A stretch of DNA of 64,000 bases, taken from NCBI GenBank assembly GCA_030512335.1, contig JAULSU010000001.1:5518001-5582000 (forward strand), given 5' to 3'. Positions 23,612 to 34,926 of the stretch are shown in pieces. Position numbers and translations under genes: made by a program. The DNA is from Immersiella caudata. Its lineage: Eukaryota; Ascomycota; Sordariomycetes; Sordariales; Lasiosphaeriaceae. The notes under the pieces are model-generated. The model was not told the DNA's origin, searched no databases, and worked only from the letters and a program-made list of their open reading frames with translations. Every line of letters starts with the position of its first letter. Position 1 is the first letter of the stretch.

Positions 23612-25316
23612 CATACACAGAGTCCCACAATCTTGGCTTTGCAAGGCTGGCGTTCATGGTTGCTAGGACTGCTTGGCAGATCTGCATGGGAGACGGTGTT
23701 GTGTAACACAGGTGCCGCTTCGGGACTTTGGCGGGGATTCCAACATGGCAACTTGTCTTTGTGATCGAGTCGAGTCGAGTCGTTCCGAGACGGGTTTTAC
23801 TTCATATATGTCGGTGGTCTGTCTCTTTCCGATATCTGCATTATTGCCCATGGGGGATTGTTATCCCTTGTGTGGAAGTGTGGGGTTATCTGCGGTTCAT
23901 CGTTTAGGATTGGTTACCTATTCTTTGCTGTCCAAAGACACTACCCCATATGGCTGTAGCTAGGCATGTCTTATTTTTGATGAAGTCATTCAAGTGTCCA
24001 CCAATTGGAAAACTTTCTCCGTCATCAAAGCCCCTGCCTGCTGTATCTGAGACATGGTGTTGAGGGATATACCTGCCTAGGAAGAGCGAGGCTAGGTTGG
24101 GCATGACGAAGGGGAAGCGAACACAAGGCTCACGCGGTATCGGCGATGCCGTGTTCGACTGTCATGTGGCTTGAGTCTGGTATGGGAGCTTTGAGACATT
24201 ATTCGGGCTGTGTACCTCGGCAGATGAAGGTAGCCCCTCCTCTCGGCCGGAGATTGAACAGGGCAATTTTGAAGATGTGTTGTACCAAGAGGGGAGGTGC
24301 TGATCCATCGATGACTGCTGTGAGCCCCTCTTTCCATGTATCCCCAGCGAGACAGCCAGAGCAGCAAGTTCTATGATGCAGTAACATGTTTAGTTGGATA
24401 CAGACTTTTCTAAAGACCTCGTACTTCACGTTCGCCAAAGAAAGTACAAGAACAAGAGTCGATAGAGATCAAGCTTTGAAGTGCTCCCATCTCACAATGT
24501 AGGTATCTAACCCTGTTTTCCCCTCGACCACTGTTTGTGTATCTGTATTCGCTAGGGACGTTGCACGACAGGAAGGTTCTGGATGGGTCATATTGGTGGG
24601 CGAGACTGGACGGGAGGTTGAGGAACACTGAGCTGGGGACGGCCGGTGATTGGATGGTTTACTGGGTGGTGTTTTGAGGAAAGACTTGTTTCGGCTGGGA
24701 GGTTGAATATTTTATATCGAAGGTTGGGGGGGGGGGGGGGGGGGGGGATGGAAATGAAGGGGTTTGTGGTTAATGGGAAAGGGGGGAAGTTTGAGTTTGA
24801 GACATTCGGTGCGGGCTTGAGGGTAGTCGTGAGGGGGAGAGATTGGAGAAGGTGTTGTGGATTTAGAAGCCTTTCGGACTTGGTTTTGATCACAGTCCGA
24901 AGAGAGAGGGGAAAGTGCGGTTGACGCGAGGTCCGAGAAGGCTCGTGGCGATTAGGTGTCACCAGCATGCACTAACAGATAAAGTTGGAATTAGGCGGTA
25001 GCTTCCACTGTGAGCACCAACTGTCTGTTAGGGCCGCGCTAACAGTGCCTGCTCTAGACGAGGGCAGCTTACCTAGGTACTTCACATAACTTTGCGAAAC
25101 TAGGATCAGCAGCACTAATGTTTGTAAAGGCGTGGTCTTACGGATAAGAAGAAGATCATGGAGTTGGAGGGAGGGTGGTGGCCTGAAAGACATCTTCAAT
25201 TGCCCACTTGGTTTAGTGTCCCAGCTGGGACGTCAACTTCGTCCTTCGAACTCAAGTCGTTTTTTTTTCTCTCTCGCACCTCACACAGACAACAAAACGA
25301 TCACTTCCTCCCAGTC
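23612..25316. other. Intergenic, no supportable gene
   Basis: The stretch lies downstream of the MFS gene and upstream of the SRPBCC gene. It contains a GAGTC triplet repeat near 23768-23780 and a 22-base G run. Open frames are short and low-complexity. The last 100 bases before 25317 are pyrimidine-rich, consistent with a transcript leader. Confidence 0.55.
24726..24747. repeat. Poly-G tract of 22 bases
   Basis: Twenty-two uninterrupted G residues are followed by a purine-rich, G-dominated stretch to about 24860. The exact length is sensitive to sequencing error. Confidence 0.8.
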
Positions 25317-25999
25317 ATGGCTCATCATTCCATCCTGCCCAATACCAGAGCGATAATACTACCCTCGGCCCTTCCAACACCAAGCCACGGACCCGGCGGC
25401 ACATTCACAATCGCCTGCTCCACGCGCCTCCCCGCGTCACCGACGACCTGCCTCTCCGTTGTCCTCAACGCGCCCGAATGTAGCTATTCCCCATCTCCTA
25501 TCCATCCTCTAATAGTTACCTAGGTAGATACTAACCGCGACCTTCAGATTCCAAATGGAATCCGTTCTGCCGCACCTGCATCATCGATTCCGACCCCATA
25601 CCCAACCCTAACCCTTCCGATGCTCCTACCGGACCGGGGTATCTAACCCTCGGGACTGCATTCACGTTTGGCGTGCACATGGATCTGAAGGATACTTCCT
25701 CCCCGCGGGCTACGCCTTTGGTAGTCTCTGTATTGGAACGGATCAAGGACAGGGATGAGAGGAAAGGCTGGCGCGTGGCGTGGAAGATGAGGCCGACTTT
25801 GGGGATTCCTGCGTGGATGTTGAAGGCGGAGAGGGTGCTGGAGTTTGTGGAGAGTGAAGTTGAAGGGGAGACGGATTATGTTTGTTGGGAGACATTTTAT
25901 GGGGTGTTGGGGGGTGTAACTCGGGTCGTTGTGGGTGGAAAATTGCCGGCCGCATATGAAGGGTGGAATGAGGGTTTGAGGGGAGCGTTGGGGAGTTGA
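25317..25999 (+). CDS. SRPBCC (polyketide cyclase/dehydrase-like) domain protein
   Basis: Two exons, 25317-25479 and 25548-25999, join to 204 aa. The 68-nt intron has a TACTAAC-like branch site (GATACTAACC) near its 3' end. The fold signature is a beta strand ending in CSTRLPASPTTC and LNAPEYSKWNPFC, where START/SRPBCC proteins have a Tyr-x-x-Trp-Asn-Pro segment. Later come VHMDLKD, a long strand with WRVAWKMR, RVLEFVE, and an amphipathic C-terminal helix (YEGWNEGLRGALG). Family members bind hydrophobic ligands in a deep cavity, and some act as polyketide cyclases or aromatases. No catalytic residue can be assigned from sequence alone. Its place next to the PKS and exporter suggests, but does not prove, a role in the pathway. 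Confidence 0.7.
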
Positions 26000-26126
26000 G
26001 GAGTTGAACAGGTAAGGGGGTTGTGAATAAGGGTGAGTAGGTGGGTGGGATATGCCTTGTTGTATTTCCTATCGAAAAATATCCGTCATCAGTACCCCGG
26101 TACCTATCTTCTGATAACCCCCCCTC

Positions 26127-26780
26127 TCAATAATAGACCACCAAAGGCGGCTCCGTAACACCGAGACCTCTTGCTCCCTTCTTGAGATTCGTATGCGCGG
26201 CGCACTCAGTGTCGTAGTAGTTCATATCATCGAGACTGGAAAACTGCGTTTCGGCAACAACAGTGTACCCCTTCGAACGCGGGTCATTGACAACAGATGC
26301 TTGGGTGCTTGACACAGAATGTTTTGTCAGTCAACGGCACAATCTTTTCGTTCCACGAAGAGCTCGACCTACGACAATATGTATGGCTGGCCTCCCTATT
26401 TGTAAGCGCGTCGCCAATCGGCGAAATTGTCAGCAAGATCATGCACGGTCTGTAGATTTCTTCTCACCTGGCGTATCTCGTTGCCAAGATTACAACCAGG
26501 CAGGAAAGATATTGCACCTTACCTTTTGCTGCTCCTTTGCCAGAACCTCATAAGCCTCCACCAATTTCTGCTGATTCTCACCCTCCGGGATCTTAAACAT
26601 GGTGATGCGACGGATTTGCCCAGATGGCGACGGTGGTGTTGTCGACATTTTCGTGACGGAGGACGATGTCCTTTTTTCTCGAGACTCTCCCAGGATCTTC
26701 TTGACTGCAAAGACAGATAGGACGCCAAACTGAACTGCGCAGAGGGACCAGAGGGCTGGGTGAACGGTGAGAGACGGCAT
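26127..26780 (-). CDS. Stress-responsive A/B barrel (Dabb) domain protein
   Basis: Three exons on the minus strand, 26523-26780, 26373-26395 (only 23 nt) and 26127-26307, join to 153 aa. The Dabb core runs from ITMFKIPEGENQQKLVEAY through GGQPYILS and DPRSKGYTVVAETQF to MNYYDTECAAHTNLKKG, ending in PPLVVYY. This is the dimeric ferredoxin-like fold also found in plant olivetolic acid cyclase and in many small stress proteins. The model starts at 26780 and includes a hydrophobic segment of about 25 residues; the ATG at 26648 (AAAATGTCG) would give a typical bare Dabb protein. The first intron (127 nt) is longer than its neighbours and could hide another small exon. It converges with the SRPBCC gene, 127 bp away, and may belong to the cluster. 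Confidence 0.72.
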
Positions 26781-28157
26781 CGTTTCTGATTTGGTATATA
26801 TAGAGGCGGTAGGTAACCTTCTGCAGCGTGATGTAGCGTCCGCAAGCTGGACCCCAACTTCAAACCCGCCAAAGCAAGCCCAGAAACGCGCGAAGGGGAA
26901 GAAAGTGCAGACGAAGTGAGATAAGGTTCAAGTCAGAGCGCTACCAGGCAGATATGCACTGCTTATACCTGCCAGTCCGAATGGACGGAGGTAACACCGG
27001 GGTTCATCAGGCAGATGTGGTGCCCTTCTCCATCCCTCGTGTCGGTCGGTATCCTCCCGCATCGCATGTCTTTGGTCAACGGATAGAAGATTCCTCCACG
27101 CCAACCCCCGTGTTGATGAGGTCGAACCCAGGGATTGGCAATCGCCAAAGCTTAGCGGGACGCCACGATCTGTTCCCTCCCTCGAGCCCGTTGGGCGTTT
27201 CACCGATCCATCGACGCCATCGTCGGGGTCCCGCTAAAGAACGCTCCCTGCGGCGCGGATCCATGCGCGATGCACGATTTATAATCCTGAGGCACCTAAT
27301 TCCCGCTCTATCCCGAGACGTCCTCTGAGCCACATGGCAGCAAACATCTGGTCGATCTGGATGTCCCCGCTTTCTCGGCAGTAGTTTTGAAGAAGCCCTT
27401 TGGCAGTCGATGCCAAGATCGAGGCCAAGACGATCCCCTGTCAGCCTCACCCGTTGCCGCCCCACCTTTCTTAACTCGACCCAAGACGATGACCTCGGAG
27501 CCCCACACCGAAACTCATCAAGCTTTCGCTACGTTGTTTCCCCAAAAAGCCTTTGCTAACGATGTTTAAAGTACCGGCGCCAAGCTTCGCTGCAACGAAA
27601 AGGGCGGCGTCCTCGTCCTGCTGAGGTCTCAGCTTTTTAGCGTACGGCCAGGGCCGAACCGTGCAGGGTACCTCTCCCGTTTGCATGTCATCGGCAGGTT
27701 GGCAACATATCCAGGTCCTCCACCCGACATGCTGCCTCAACTCGGACTGAGTGCCCTATGAAGGACCGAATAATGCTTTGTATCGCCTGAGAATATCGCC
27801 ATGTTACATACCAAATCTCAATGCCTCGCCCTAGCTGGTGAACAAATCAAGGGCGGAAAATAAGGGCCAACGCGCACTCGCTCGCATTCCAGACTGCCAA
27901 TCCAGGGCGCCTCGCCTACGCACCTGACTATGCTAATACCTAGATAGAATCAAACCGCTAATTCCATGCTCATGGCCCACAACTCCAAAGTCATTCCTAA
28001 AATACATAACAAATCCCGTGGTAATGCTGTTGCCTCGTGCAGAACCATTGCGCACGACGCCCCTCAGCAACCAGTCATAAACATCACGAAATGGGGTATC
28101 CAGTCCGCTCGCAAAACGTATTCCCTTGCTCCCGAAGTAACTGAAGTTCCTCATGCT
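26781..28157. other. Intergenic, no supportable gene
   Basis: The region holds the upstream side of the Dabb gene and the 3' flank of the kinase gene. Several open frames of 60-130 codons lie on both strands and are broken by stops. The minus-strand frames at 27076-27740 look slightly protein-like (for example DEDAALFVAAKLGAG) but match no family I can name. They may be relics of a decayed gene. Confidence 0.45.
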
Positions 28158-31100
28158 TTAACACGCCGCTTCCGCCGCCACCAGACCCATCACCATCCTC
28201 ATCCTCTCTAACAGTTCTGGCATACGATACGGCTTCACAAGAACGTCATCGCACCCTGCATCCTTGGCCTCCTGCATCTGTTCGAGCCGCGCGTTTGCAC
28301 TGACGGCAATGATGGGAAGACGTCCGCCCGAAATCTTGCCCTCACGCTCCAGCTGCCGAATGTTCCTGGTACACGTCAGACCGTCCTGTATGGGCATTTC
28401 AATGTCCATCAATATGATGGACAACGGGAATGGCGTGTGATCTCCGTAAGTTGTGCCTCCATTGGAACCTCCGTCCGCTGGCGTCCTCACGAACCGGTCG
28501 GTGCGGCGTAGCTTGTCTAAACACTCAACGCCGTGGTTTGCGACATCCACGGTGAAGCCCATATTGACAAGCCCCTTCCGCGTGATGTGTTGGTTGATCA
28601 GGTTGTCCTCAACAACAAGGATACCTTGGATCTTGGGGGTTGGCAGGCTTAGTTCGATCGAGGGGCTTGCTGTGATAGGACTCGGCTTCGTGTTGCTCGA
28701 AGGGGTTGTTAAGCCGCTAGCCGTACTCGTGGTGCGTTTGCTGCGGAAATTCGCACTGGGCATGACGCGCAGGCCGGTCATCGCCGCTTTCGCTGCCGCC
28801 GCTTGCGCCTCCGCATCACGAGTCGCTGCCTCACTCGGTATGTGGGTCTCGATGTAGAATGCGAAGGTACTTCCAATGCCGGGTTGGCTGGCAACACCAA
28901 TAGCGCCATTCTGAAGCTCCGTGAGCCTACGGCTGATGAATAGACCAAGTCCAGAACCACCGTACTTAACGTGGGTTCGGCTTGATGCCTGAACAAACCG
29001 CTGAAATAAGCTCTTTTTCTCATCCTCTGTCAAACCCTGACCAGTGTCCTTGACCTCAAACATCAGATACACCGACTCTCGCCCACGAGTATCTGCTAGG
29101 GGATGCTCTTCTGCATCAGACTCCTCTCGGGGGATGAACTGGACCGAACTGCTGGCCTCGCTTGGCCGTGATCGACTCGCGCTGACGGCTACCGAAACGT
29201 TGCGGGTTGGTCCTGTTTTTGTAAATTTAAGGGCATTGGTGAGCAGGTTTATGAGAACCTGTTTCAGCCTAGACGGATCAAAGTCCAGGTATGCGATACG
29301 AAGGTCGTGATAGGAATCATCAACCACCATGCTTAGGTTAATGTCGACTCGCCGTGCCTCAACCTCAAACATCTTGAGGGCTTCCTGGACCATCTGAATG
29401 GGGTTGACCGTAATGGGGGTGATGGCTAGCAGCTTTGAGTCCAGCTTCGACATGGTCAAAATGTCATCCACGATTCGCTTTTGATGCTGCGCACATCCAA
29501 CAATTGTCTCTGCATTGTCAATGCAGCTCTCGACGAGCCCCCGCACTTCGGTTTGGGGATCAACAGCCTCGTTTTTCTCGATGGATGCCGTATAGCCGTT
29601 GCCAGTGGGGACGACTATCTCAACCTCACCTGACACGAGCTCCTGGACCCTGGTCATGGTGGCTGCGATGGCATCTGCGCAATGGATAATGGCGCTCAGG
29701 GGATTCCGCATCTCGTGAGAGGTCATGTCGATGAAATTCTCCTGTTGTCGTTTCGACTCGATCGCTTCTTCTTTTCGTTGCTTCTCCCTCTCGAGCTGCA
29801 ATTTCTGCAGCGAGACATCGCTCAGACAACCCGTGAAGCTCTGGATAACGCCTTCTGTAGACAAAACAGGCATGAGCGTTGCCTGAACCCACCGAGGTAC
29901 GACCACTTTATGGGCGGCACCGTCCTCGGCAGTCGACGTCGTCTTGAGCCTGAGCTCGACGTTTTGGACCTTGTTCTCCGAGATCATTTTCTCGATTTTC
30001 TTTTCCAGAAGGTCGAGATCTTCTTTGACAACACACTTCTCCCATGGCTTGACGTCAACGAGCTGCGGATCAACCTTGGAGAGGCCGCACATCTCGTAAA
30101 AGACGTTGTTTGCCCCGATTAGCCGGCCGTTGAGAGCCATATCGTACATTCCGACTGTCGCAAACTCGGCCATGCGCTTGAGATTTTCCGCCTGCTGCGC
30201 ACGCAAGACCGCTTCTTCTGCCGCCTTCTTGTGTGCCGTGACATCAGTTAGGCACGTCAACACCCGACGAATACTCCCATCGGGGGCTCTTTCTGCTTTG
30301 GCAGCCGCGAGAACATGGCGCTCCGTCAGGTCGTCCGCCGAAACCAGATCAAGACCAGCTTTCTCGAAGCTCGGTGAGTTCTGAGTGAGGGGCACAGGGA
30401 TGTCGGTGCCGGTCTGTCGCTTGACCCTGAACTCGAACTGGACGTTGTTGGTAGTCTTGAGCTTCTCATATTCGGCAGAAATGTGATGGCGATCTTCCTC
30501 CCTGACACACTCGAGGAAGCCCAGATTGCTAATCGGGCCTATCCCCGGATAGCCAGTGATTTTGTACCATGCGTCATTCGCGAACGTGATGTTGCCCTCG
30601 TGATCGCCAAAGCACATTCCCACAGGAACGAACTCAGCGACGGCTTGGAACATCTGTGTCGACTCGTTGGCTTCCTTGGTCTTGCCTGCTAGCTTCTCCC
30701 TCAATTGCTCCTCGTTGAACGCAGCTTCTTCGGCGGCGTTCCGTCCTCTGCGTGCCTCCTCCTCGAGTAGAACAATAGACGCCAGAGACGTCGTGAGCTT
30801 TTGGCTGAGCAAAGATATATATTGCCGGTAGTCGTTATCATACGGGCGCCTTGGGTTGAGACCGAGGAGAAGTAGTCCCATCACGTTCTCCTCTTTTGTC
30901 GGCCGAATCGGACAGATGACCGCAGCCCGGCATTGGTCCCCAAAACCTCTGAATTGCAAATCCTGCAGCAGTTCTCTAGGCAGGGTACCATCTCGCGTTT
31001 GGAGTAGAAGGGGATGGTGGGTTGTCAAGGCTTCCCTGAATGCGGCCGAAAGGGTGTCAGCGCCCGGCCGTAAGCTCAAAGCGGCCGGGGCGATTGGGTG

Positions 31101-32469
31101 CCCATCAGGGACGGCGAGTGCTCCCTCCAAGCGGCAGATTTTGGTGGTGCCGTTCGCCGAAGGAGACGATGCCGCGCCACTGGGGTCCTGGTCGACGCTA
31201 TACAGAATAGCCAGAGGAATATCGTAGCGAGGGTCAACAGAGGCGAGCTGCTCTAGTGTCTTCTCCCAATAGCTCTTGGTATCCCGAGCAGTCACGAGGA
31301 CTTCTCCAAGCTCGATGAGCATTTTCATGCGGCGCTCCCAAAGCCGCATGCTTGTGGCGTCGACGACGGGATGCATGAAGCCGACGCATTCGTCGCCTTC
31401 GAGAATGGGGGTGATGGTCCATTTCAGGTACGTCTCTTCGAGCCACCCTTTCTCGTCGTCCGACTCAGACTCTCTCTCAACGAAAAATCTCCACTCGCCT
31501 TCGACGACGCTCTTCTGCTTCGTAGCTATGCTGCGCATGGACTTCTTCAATTCCATGCCTGCGTCGCCCCAGGCGGTTTCCGCTGGCAAACCCAATAGTG
31601 CCGGGTGCTTGGAGCCACACAACTTGCTAAAAGCCTCATTGTAGATTGTTGTATATGACGGGCCCCAGTAGATGGCAATCGGCCGACTGTCGACCACTAT
31701 CTGGTTCCAGATCTGATCCAGCCTGGGCGGCCAGTCTTTGATAGGGCCGAGTGGGGTTGCTGCCCAGTCCACGCTGCGTATCACATCCAAGAACGATTGT
31801 TTTTCTGTGCAAGAGTTAGCAATCACTAAACAACCTGGCGTCAGTCGAACCAGGGGCAGTACCTGGCGACATATCGGGCAGAACCCAGCCAGGGTCGGAA
31901 GTAGAGCGCGAGAGGGGTCGAATAGCCTCTGGGCCTGGCATTGGCCCCTGGAGTGGAACAGTTGGCACGCCGCCTGGCGTTGAGTTTGCTCGCCGGAGAG
32001 CGGAAGCATCTGGCGACAGCCCGGGAGCCATTGAGTTCGCGGCGGTCCCGTTTTCGCCGTTGTCGTGGATAGCGACAATCCGCGGTGAAACACTGCCATC
32101 CTGGCCAGGCTGTGCATCGTTGACGTCGAGTCGCACCTTGCGAGGGCGGTCGGCGGGAGCGGCTTGCTCGTTGGCACCGACGACTACCATGTCGTGGACA
32201 ACAACAGTCCGGGTCCAGAAAATGCTGGCGTGGGAGAAGGACGGGCGGGGCGGGCAACCTTTGGCCGTCGCGCCCGTAATCCACTCCCAAAGCCCCGCAT
32301 TGTTCTCTTTCTTCGCGGTGACGACGTCGAGAAGGCCAGCCCGGCCCGTCAAGGCCGGGTTTGCGTAGACAATGGTCGGCGGGTGCGGGGTCAGTGTGAC
32401 GATGAAGCTGGGGCGCGGGTCGGATTCCAGGAGATCGATGATTCCAGTGTCGAGAAAGGAGGTATGCAT
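28158..32469 (-). CDS. Hybrid sensor histidine kinase with PAS/GAF sensors and receiver
   Basis: Two exons, 31863-32469 and 28158-31804, join to 1417 aa; the 58-nt intron ends in TTGCACAG. The N-terminus has a PAS-like segment (TIVYANPALTGRAGLL), then a disordered linker. A second PAS-like region follows (SVDWAATPLGPIKDWP, AIYWGPSYTTIYNEAF), then a GAF-like stretch and two further PAS units (GNITFANDAWYKITGY, LIGANNVFYEMCGL). The HisKA box SHEMRNPLSAI puts the phospho-acceptor His near residue 899. The ATPase has LINLLTNALKF, DTGQGL and GGSGLGLFISRR. A Ser/Thr-rich linker leads to a receiver with ILMDIEMP (Asp near 1336) and a conserved LVKPY. No membrane helix is seen, so it is probably a soluble phosphorelay sensor feeding a Ypd1-type phosphotransfer protein, as known for this class. 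The signal is unknown. All key residues are intact. Confidence 0.92.
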
Positions 32470-33999
32470 TGTTGTGGTCCCTTTGCACCTTGATCCTTCA
32501 ACCAAGCACGGCTGGAGCAGAGTGATCGTCGAATTGGCAGGCCGGGGGGCAGCTACGGAGACGGGAGCGGGTCGGCGGTGCGCAATGCATCATAAGCGTC
32601 GAGCCATTGCGAAAAGACGTCGGCGCATGAAGAGAGAGACGAGGGTCCTTCAATGTCGGCGTCGTTCGCATGGCTTTCGCGGCTCTGCTATCGTGAAGGG
32701 TTTTGAGTGCGCGGCGGCCGTCTGCTGCCAGGAAGCGCGCGGTGTTGACGAAAAGGTTGGGTGTTCCCCTCGGCGCAGCTCTTCTGTCGCGAGCGTCGAT
32801 CTTTGCCTTGAGAAGGAATCGGCGGCTGCTTCCACAAGTGCTTCTGCTTGTCGCTCTTGGGAAACCAAGGCTAGTGTTTGGCTCCGCTGTGGGCCGGCAG
32901 TGTTTTCCAACCCGCACCCGCAGAATGCCTATGTCAAATGGAGTCTGGGGTGGGCTTGGCAACTGTCAGATGTCAACTTTTGAGATGGGATCGAAACCTC
33001 ACTTGGGCTGCGATGGCAAACCCGCCGAAAAAAACCACAATGGATTTCCTGATCCGTCCGCAAAACTGGCAATACACTTCGCTACAGTTGCAGGGTGACA
33101 ACTAGAATCAAGATTGTGTTTTGCAAGGCACACAGACTTTCCGACGTTTACATTGCACAGCAGGCATGGATGAGGGGCATTCCCGCCTTCCAAATCCCCC
33201 CCTCTCCCGAAAGCGGGTTCCCGACCGGCCCCCTCCGATTTCCCCGACGTTTTTTGTTCGGTCTCCAGGCCAAAGCGTTCGTCGGGGCTGCCTGTCTGGC
33301 GGGGTTGGGTCGCAGTCCGCCGCTCGTTCGGTCGCCCTGCATCTGACATACTGAAGCCATTTCAATTGCTACTGGGCTGTCAGTTTGGTGGCGGCTGCGT
33401 GGCGGAAAAAGAAAGCGCGTCTACTTGTATCATGCATTTCATGGGATTTCTACTTTTCACGATATCCGCTTCGCGATTCCCGAGACCGGCTGCGGCTTCG
33501 TGGACACCCCTGCTCTCTAATTTTTGAAACAGAAACGGCGCGGGGACTCGTTACACCACCCCCCTCCGCGTGATCCTCGAATTGCCTCTGGCAACGCCAG
33601 TCAAGGTTGATATCGTGTGAGAACTACTTTATACGCGAGCACATTCTCATGCTTTAGCGGGCTATCGGAGAGCGTCAAATCCCTGTCGTTGTTGGACCCT
33701 GGACGCCACCGAATCGATGAATAAGGGGTGCAGTTCGATTGCGCCAACCAAATCTATTCTCTCCGGATGGGCATGCAGAATCGTTATAGCACCTGATTTG
33801 CAGGATGCATCTTTCTTGTTCTCCCCGCCAGTGCCGCTCTTCCGCCATTCTGCAATCTATCAACCGCTCGCGGAGACTTCTTGAAGGGCCATCGCTAGCA
33901 ACCGGCTAGTGCCATGACATGTGTAGAAGTGATTTGTCCTTCAGTCTCCTCTGCAGCCCCCATCTCTCAAGCTAGGGGTCGACGGCGATGGAAAACGAC
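32470..33999. other. Intergenic, no supportable gene
   Basis: This should hold the kinase promoter and leader and the 3' flank of ade1. The open frames (up to 154 codons, 32498-32962) overlap on opposite strands and have no motif. I see nothing else. Confidence 0.55.
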
Positions 34000-34926
34000 T
34001 CACGCCAGCTCCACCAGCACCTCGTCGAGCGTCTTCCCCGTTAGGCGCTGAAAAGCATCCTGATACCTCGCACCCGTGGCCTCGGCGATTTCGGCAGGCA
34101 TCTCGACGCCGTCCTTGCCCTTGAGCCCCTTCTCCGTCAACCAATTGCGGAGGTATTGCTTGTCGAAGCTGTCTTGGTCGCGCCCAACCTCGTACCTGTC
34201 GGCCGGCCAGAAACGAGACGAGTCGGGCGTCAGCACCTCGTCAATCAGCACAATCTCATCCGTCTCCTCGTCCAAGCCAAACTCGAACTTGGTGTCGGCG
34301 ATGATGATACCCCGCTCGCGCGCGTAAGCCGCGCCAGCCACGTACACACGCAGCGCCAGCTCCTCAATGCGAGCAGCATAACGCTCCCCCACGATCTCGG
34401 CCGCCTGGGCCGGTGTAATGTTCTCGTCGTGTTGTCCCAGCTCGGCCTTGGTGCTCGGCGTGTAGATGGGGCGCGGGAACGGCGAACATTGCTGGAGCCC
34501 GGCGGGTTGCGGCAGACCGTGCACGGTACCGTGGGCCTCGTACTCCTTCCATGCGCTACCAGTGATGTAGCCGCGAACAATGGCTTCGACGGGAAAGACC
34601 TTGAGCTTGCGGACCTGCATGCTGCGACCGCGAACGAGGTCCCGCTCCGCTGGCGAGAGAGCGGCTGGTGGCGTCAGCGTGAGGAAGTGTGTCTTGACGC
34701 CTGGGACGCGCTCCGCCAGCACGCGAAACCAATGCGCCGAGATCTGGGTGAGGATGGCGCCTTTGAGCGGGACGCCGTTGGACATGATGACGTCGTAGGC
34801 CGAGATGCGATCCGTCGTGACGAACAGGAGTGACTTGCCGTCAATTTCGTAAAGATCGCGGACCTTGCCGCTAGCCAGCTTCGGGAGCGAGCTGAGCTCG
34901 ATGCTCGTCACCACCGGGATCGCCAT
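34000..34926 (-). CDS. ade1: Phosphoribosylaminoimidazole-succinocarboxamide synthase (SAICAR synthetase)
   Basis: A single exon encodes 308 aa, the usual length for the fungal single-domain enzyme. It joins CAIR and aspartate using ATP in de novo purine synthesis, in the cytosol. The sequence shows the nucleotide-binding N-terminus SGKVRDLYEIDGKSLLFV and TDRISAYDV. It also has the two family signatures, FPVEAIVRGYITGSAWKEY and LIDEVLTPDSSRFWP. The start ATG 34926 gives MAIPVVTSIELSSLPK, matching the usual N-terminus. The frame stays open a further 96 bases upstream, but that part looks like leader. It is unrelated to the metabolite cluster and looks like ordinary housekeeping sequence. Confidence 0.96.
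   Translation of the reverse strand: MAIPVVTSIELSSLPKLASGKVRDLYEIDGKSLLFVTTDRISAYDVIMSNGVPLKGAILTQISAHWFRVLAERVPGVKTHFLTLTPPAALSPAERDLVRGRSMQVRKLKVFPVEAIVRGYITGSAWKEYEAHGTVHGLPQPAGLQQCSPFPRPIYTPSTKAELGQHDENITPAQAAEIVGERYAARIEELALRVYVAGAAYARERGIIIADTKFEFGLDEETDEIVLIDEVLTPDSSRFWPADRYEVGRDQDSFDKQYLRNWLTEKGLKGKDGVEMPAEIAEATGARYQDAFQRLTGKTLDEVLVELA

Noticed and set aside
27471..27740. A minus-strand frame with an enzyme-like look (DEDAALFVAAKLGAG).
   Set aside because: It could not be tied to any family and is soon interrupted by stops; kept only as a remark in the intergenic entry.
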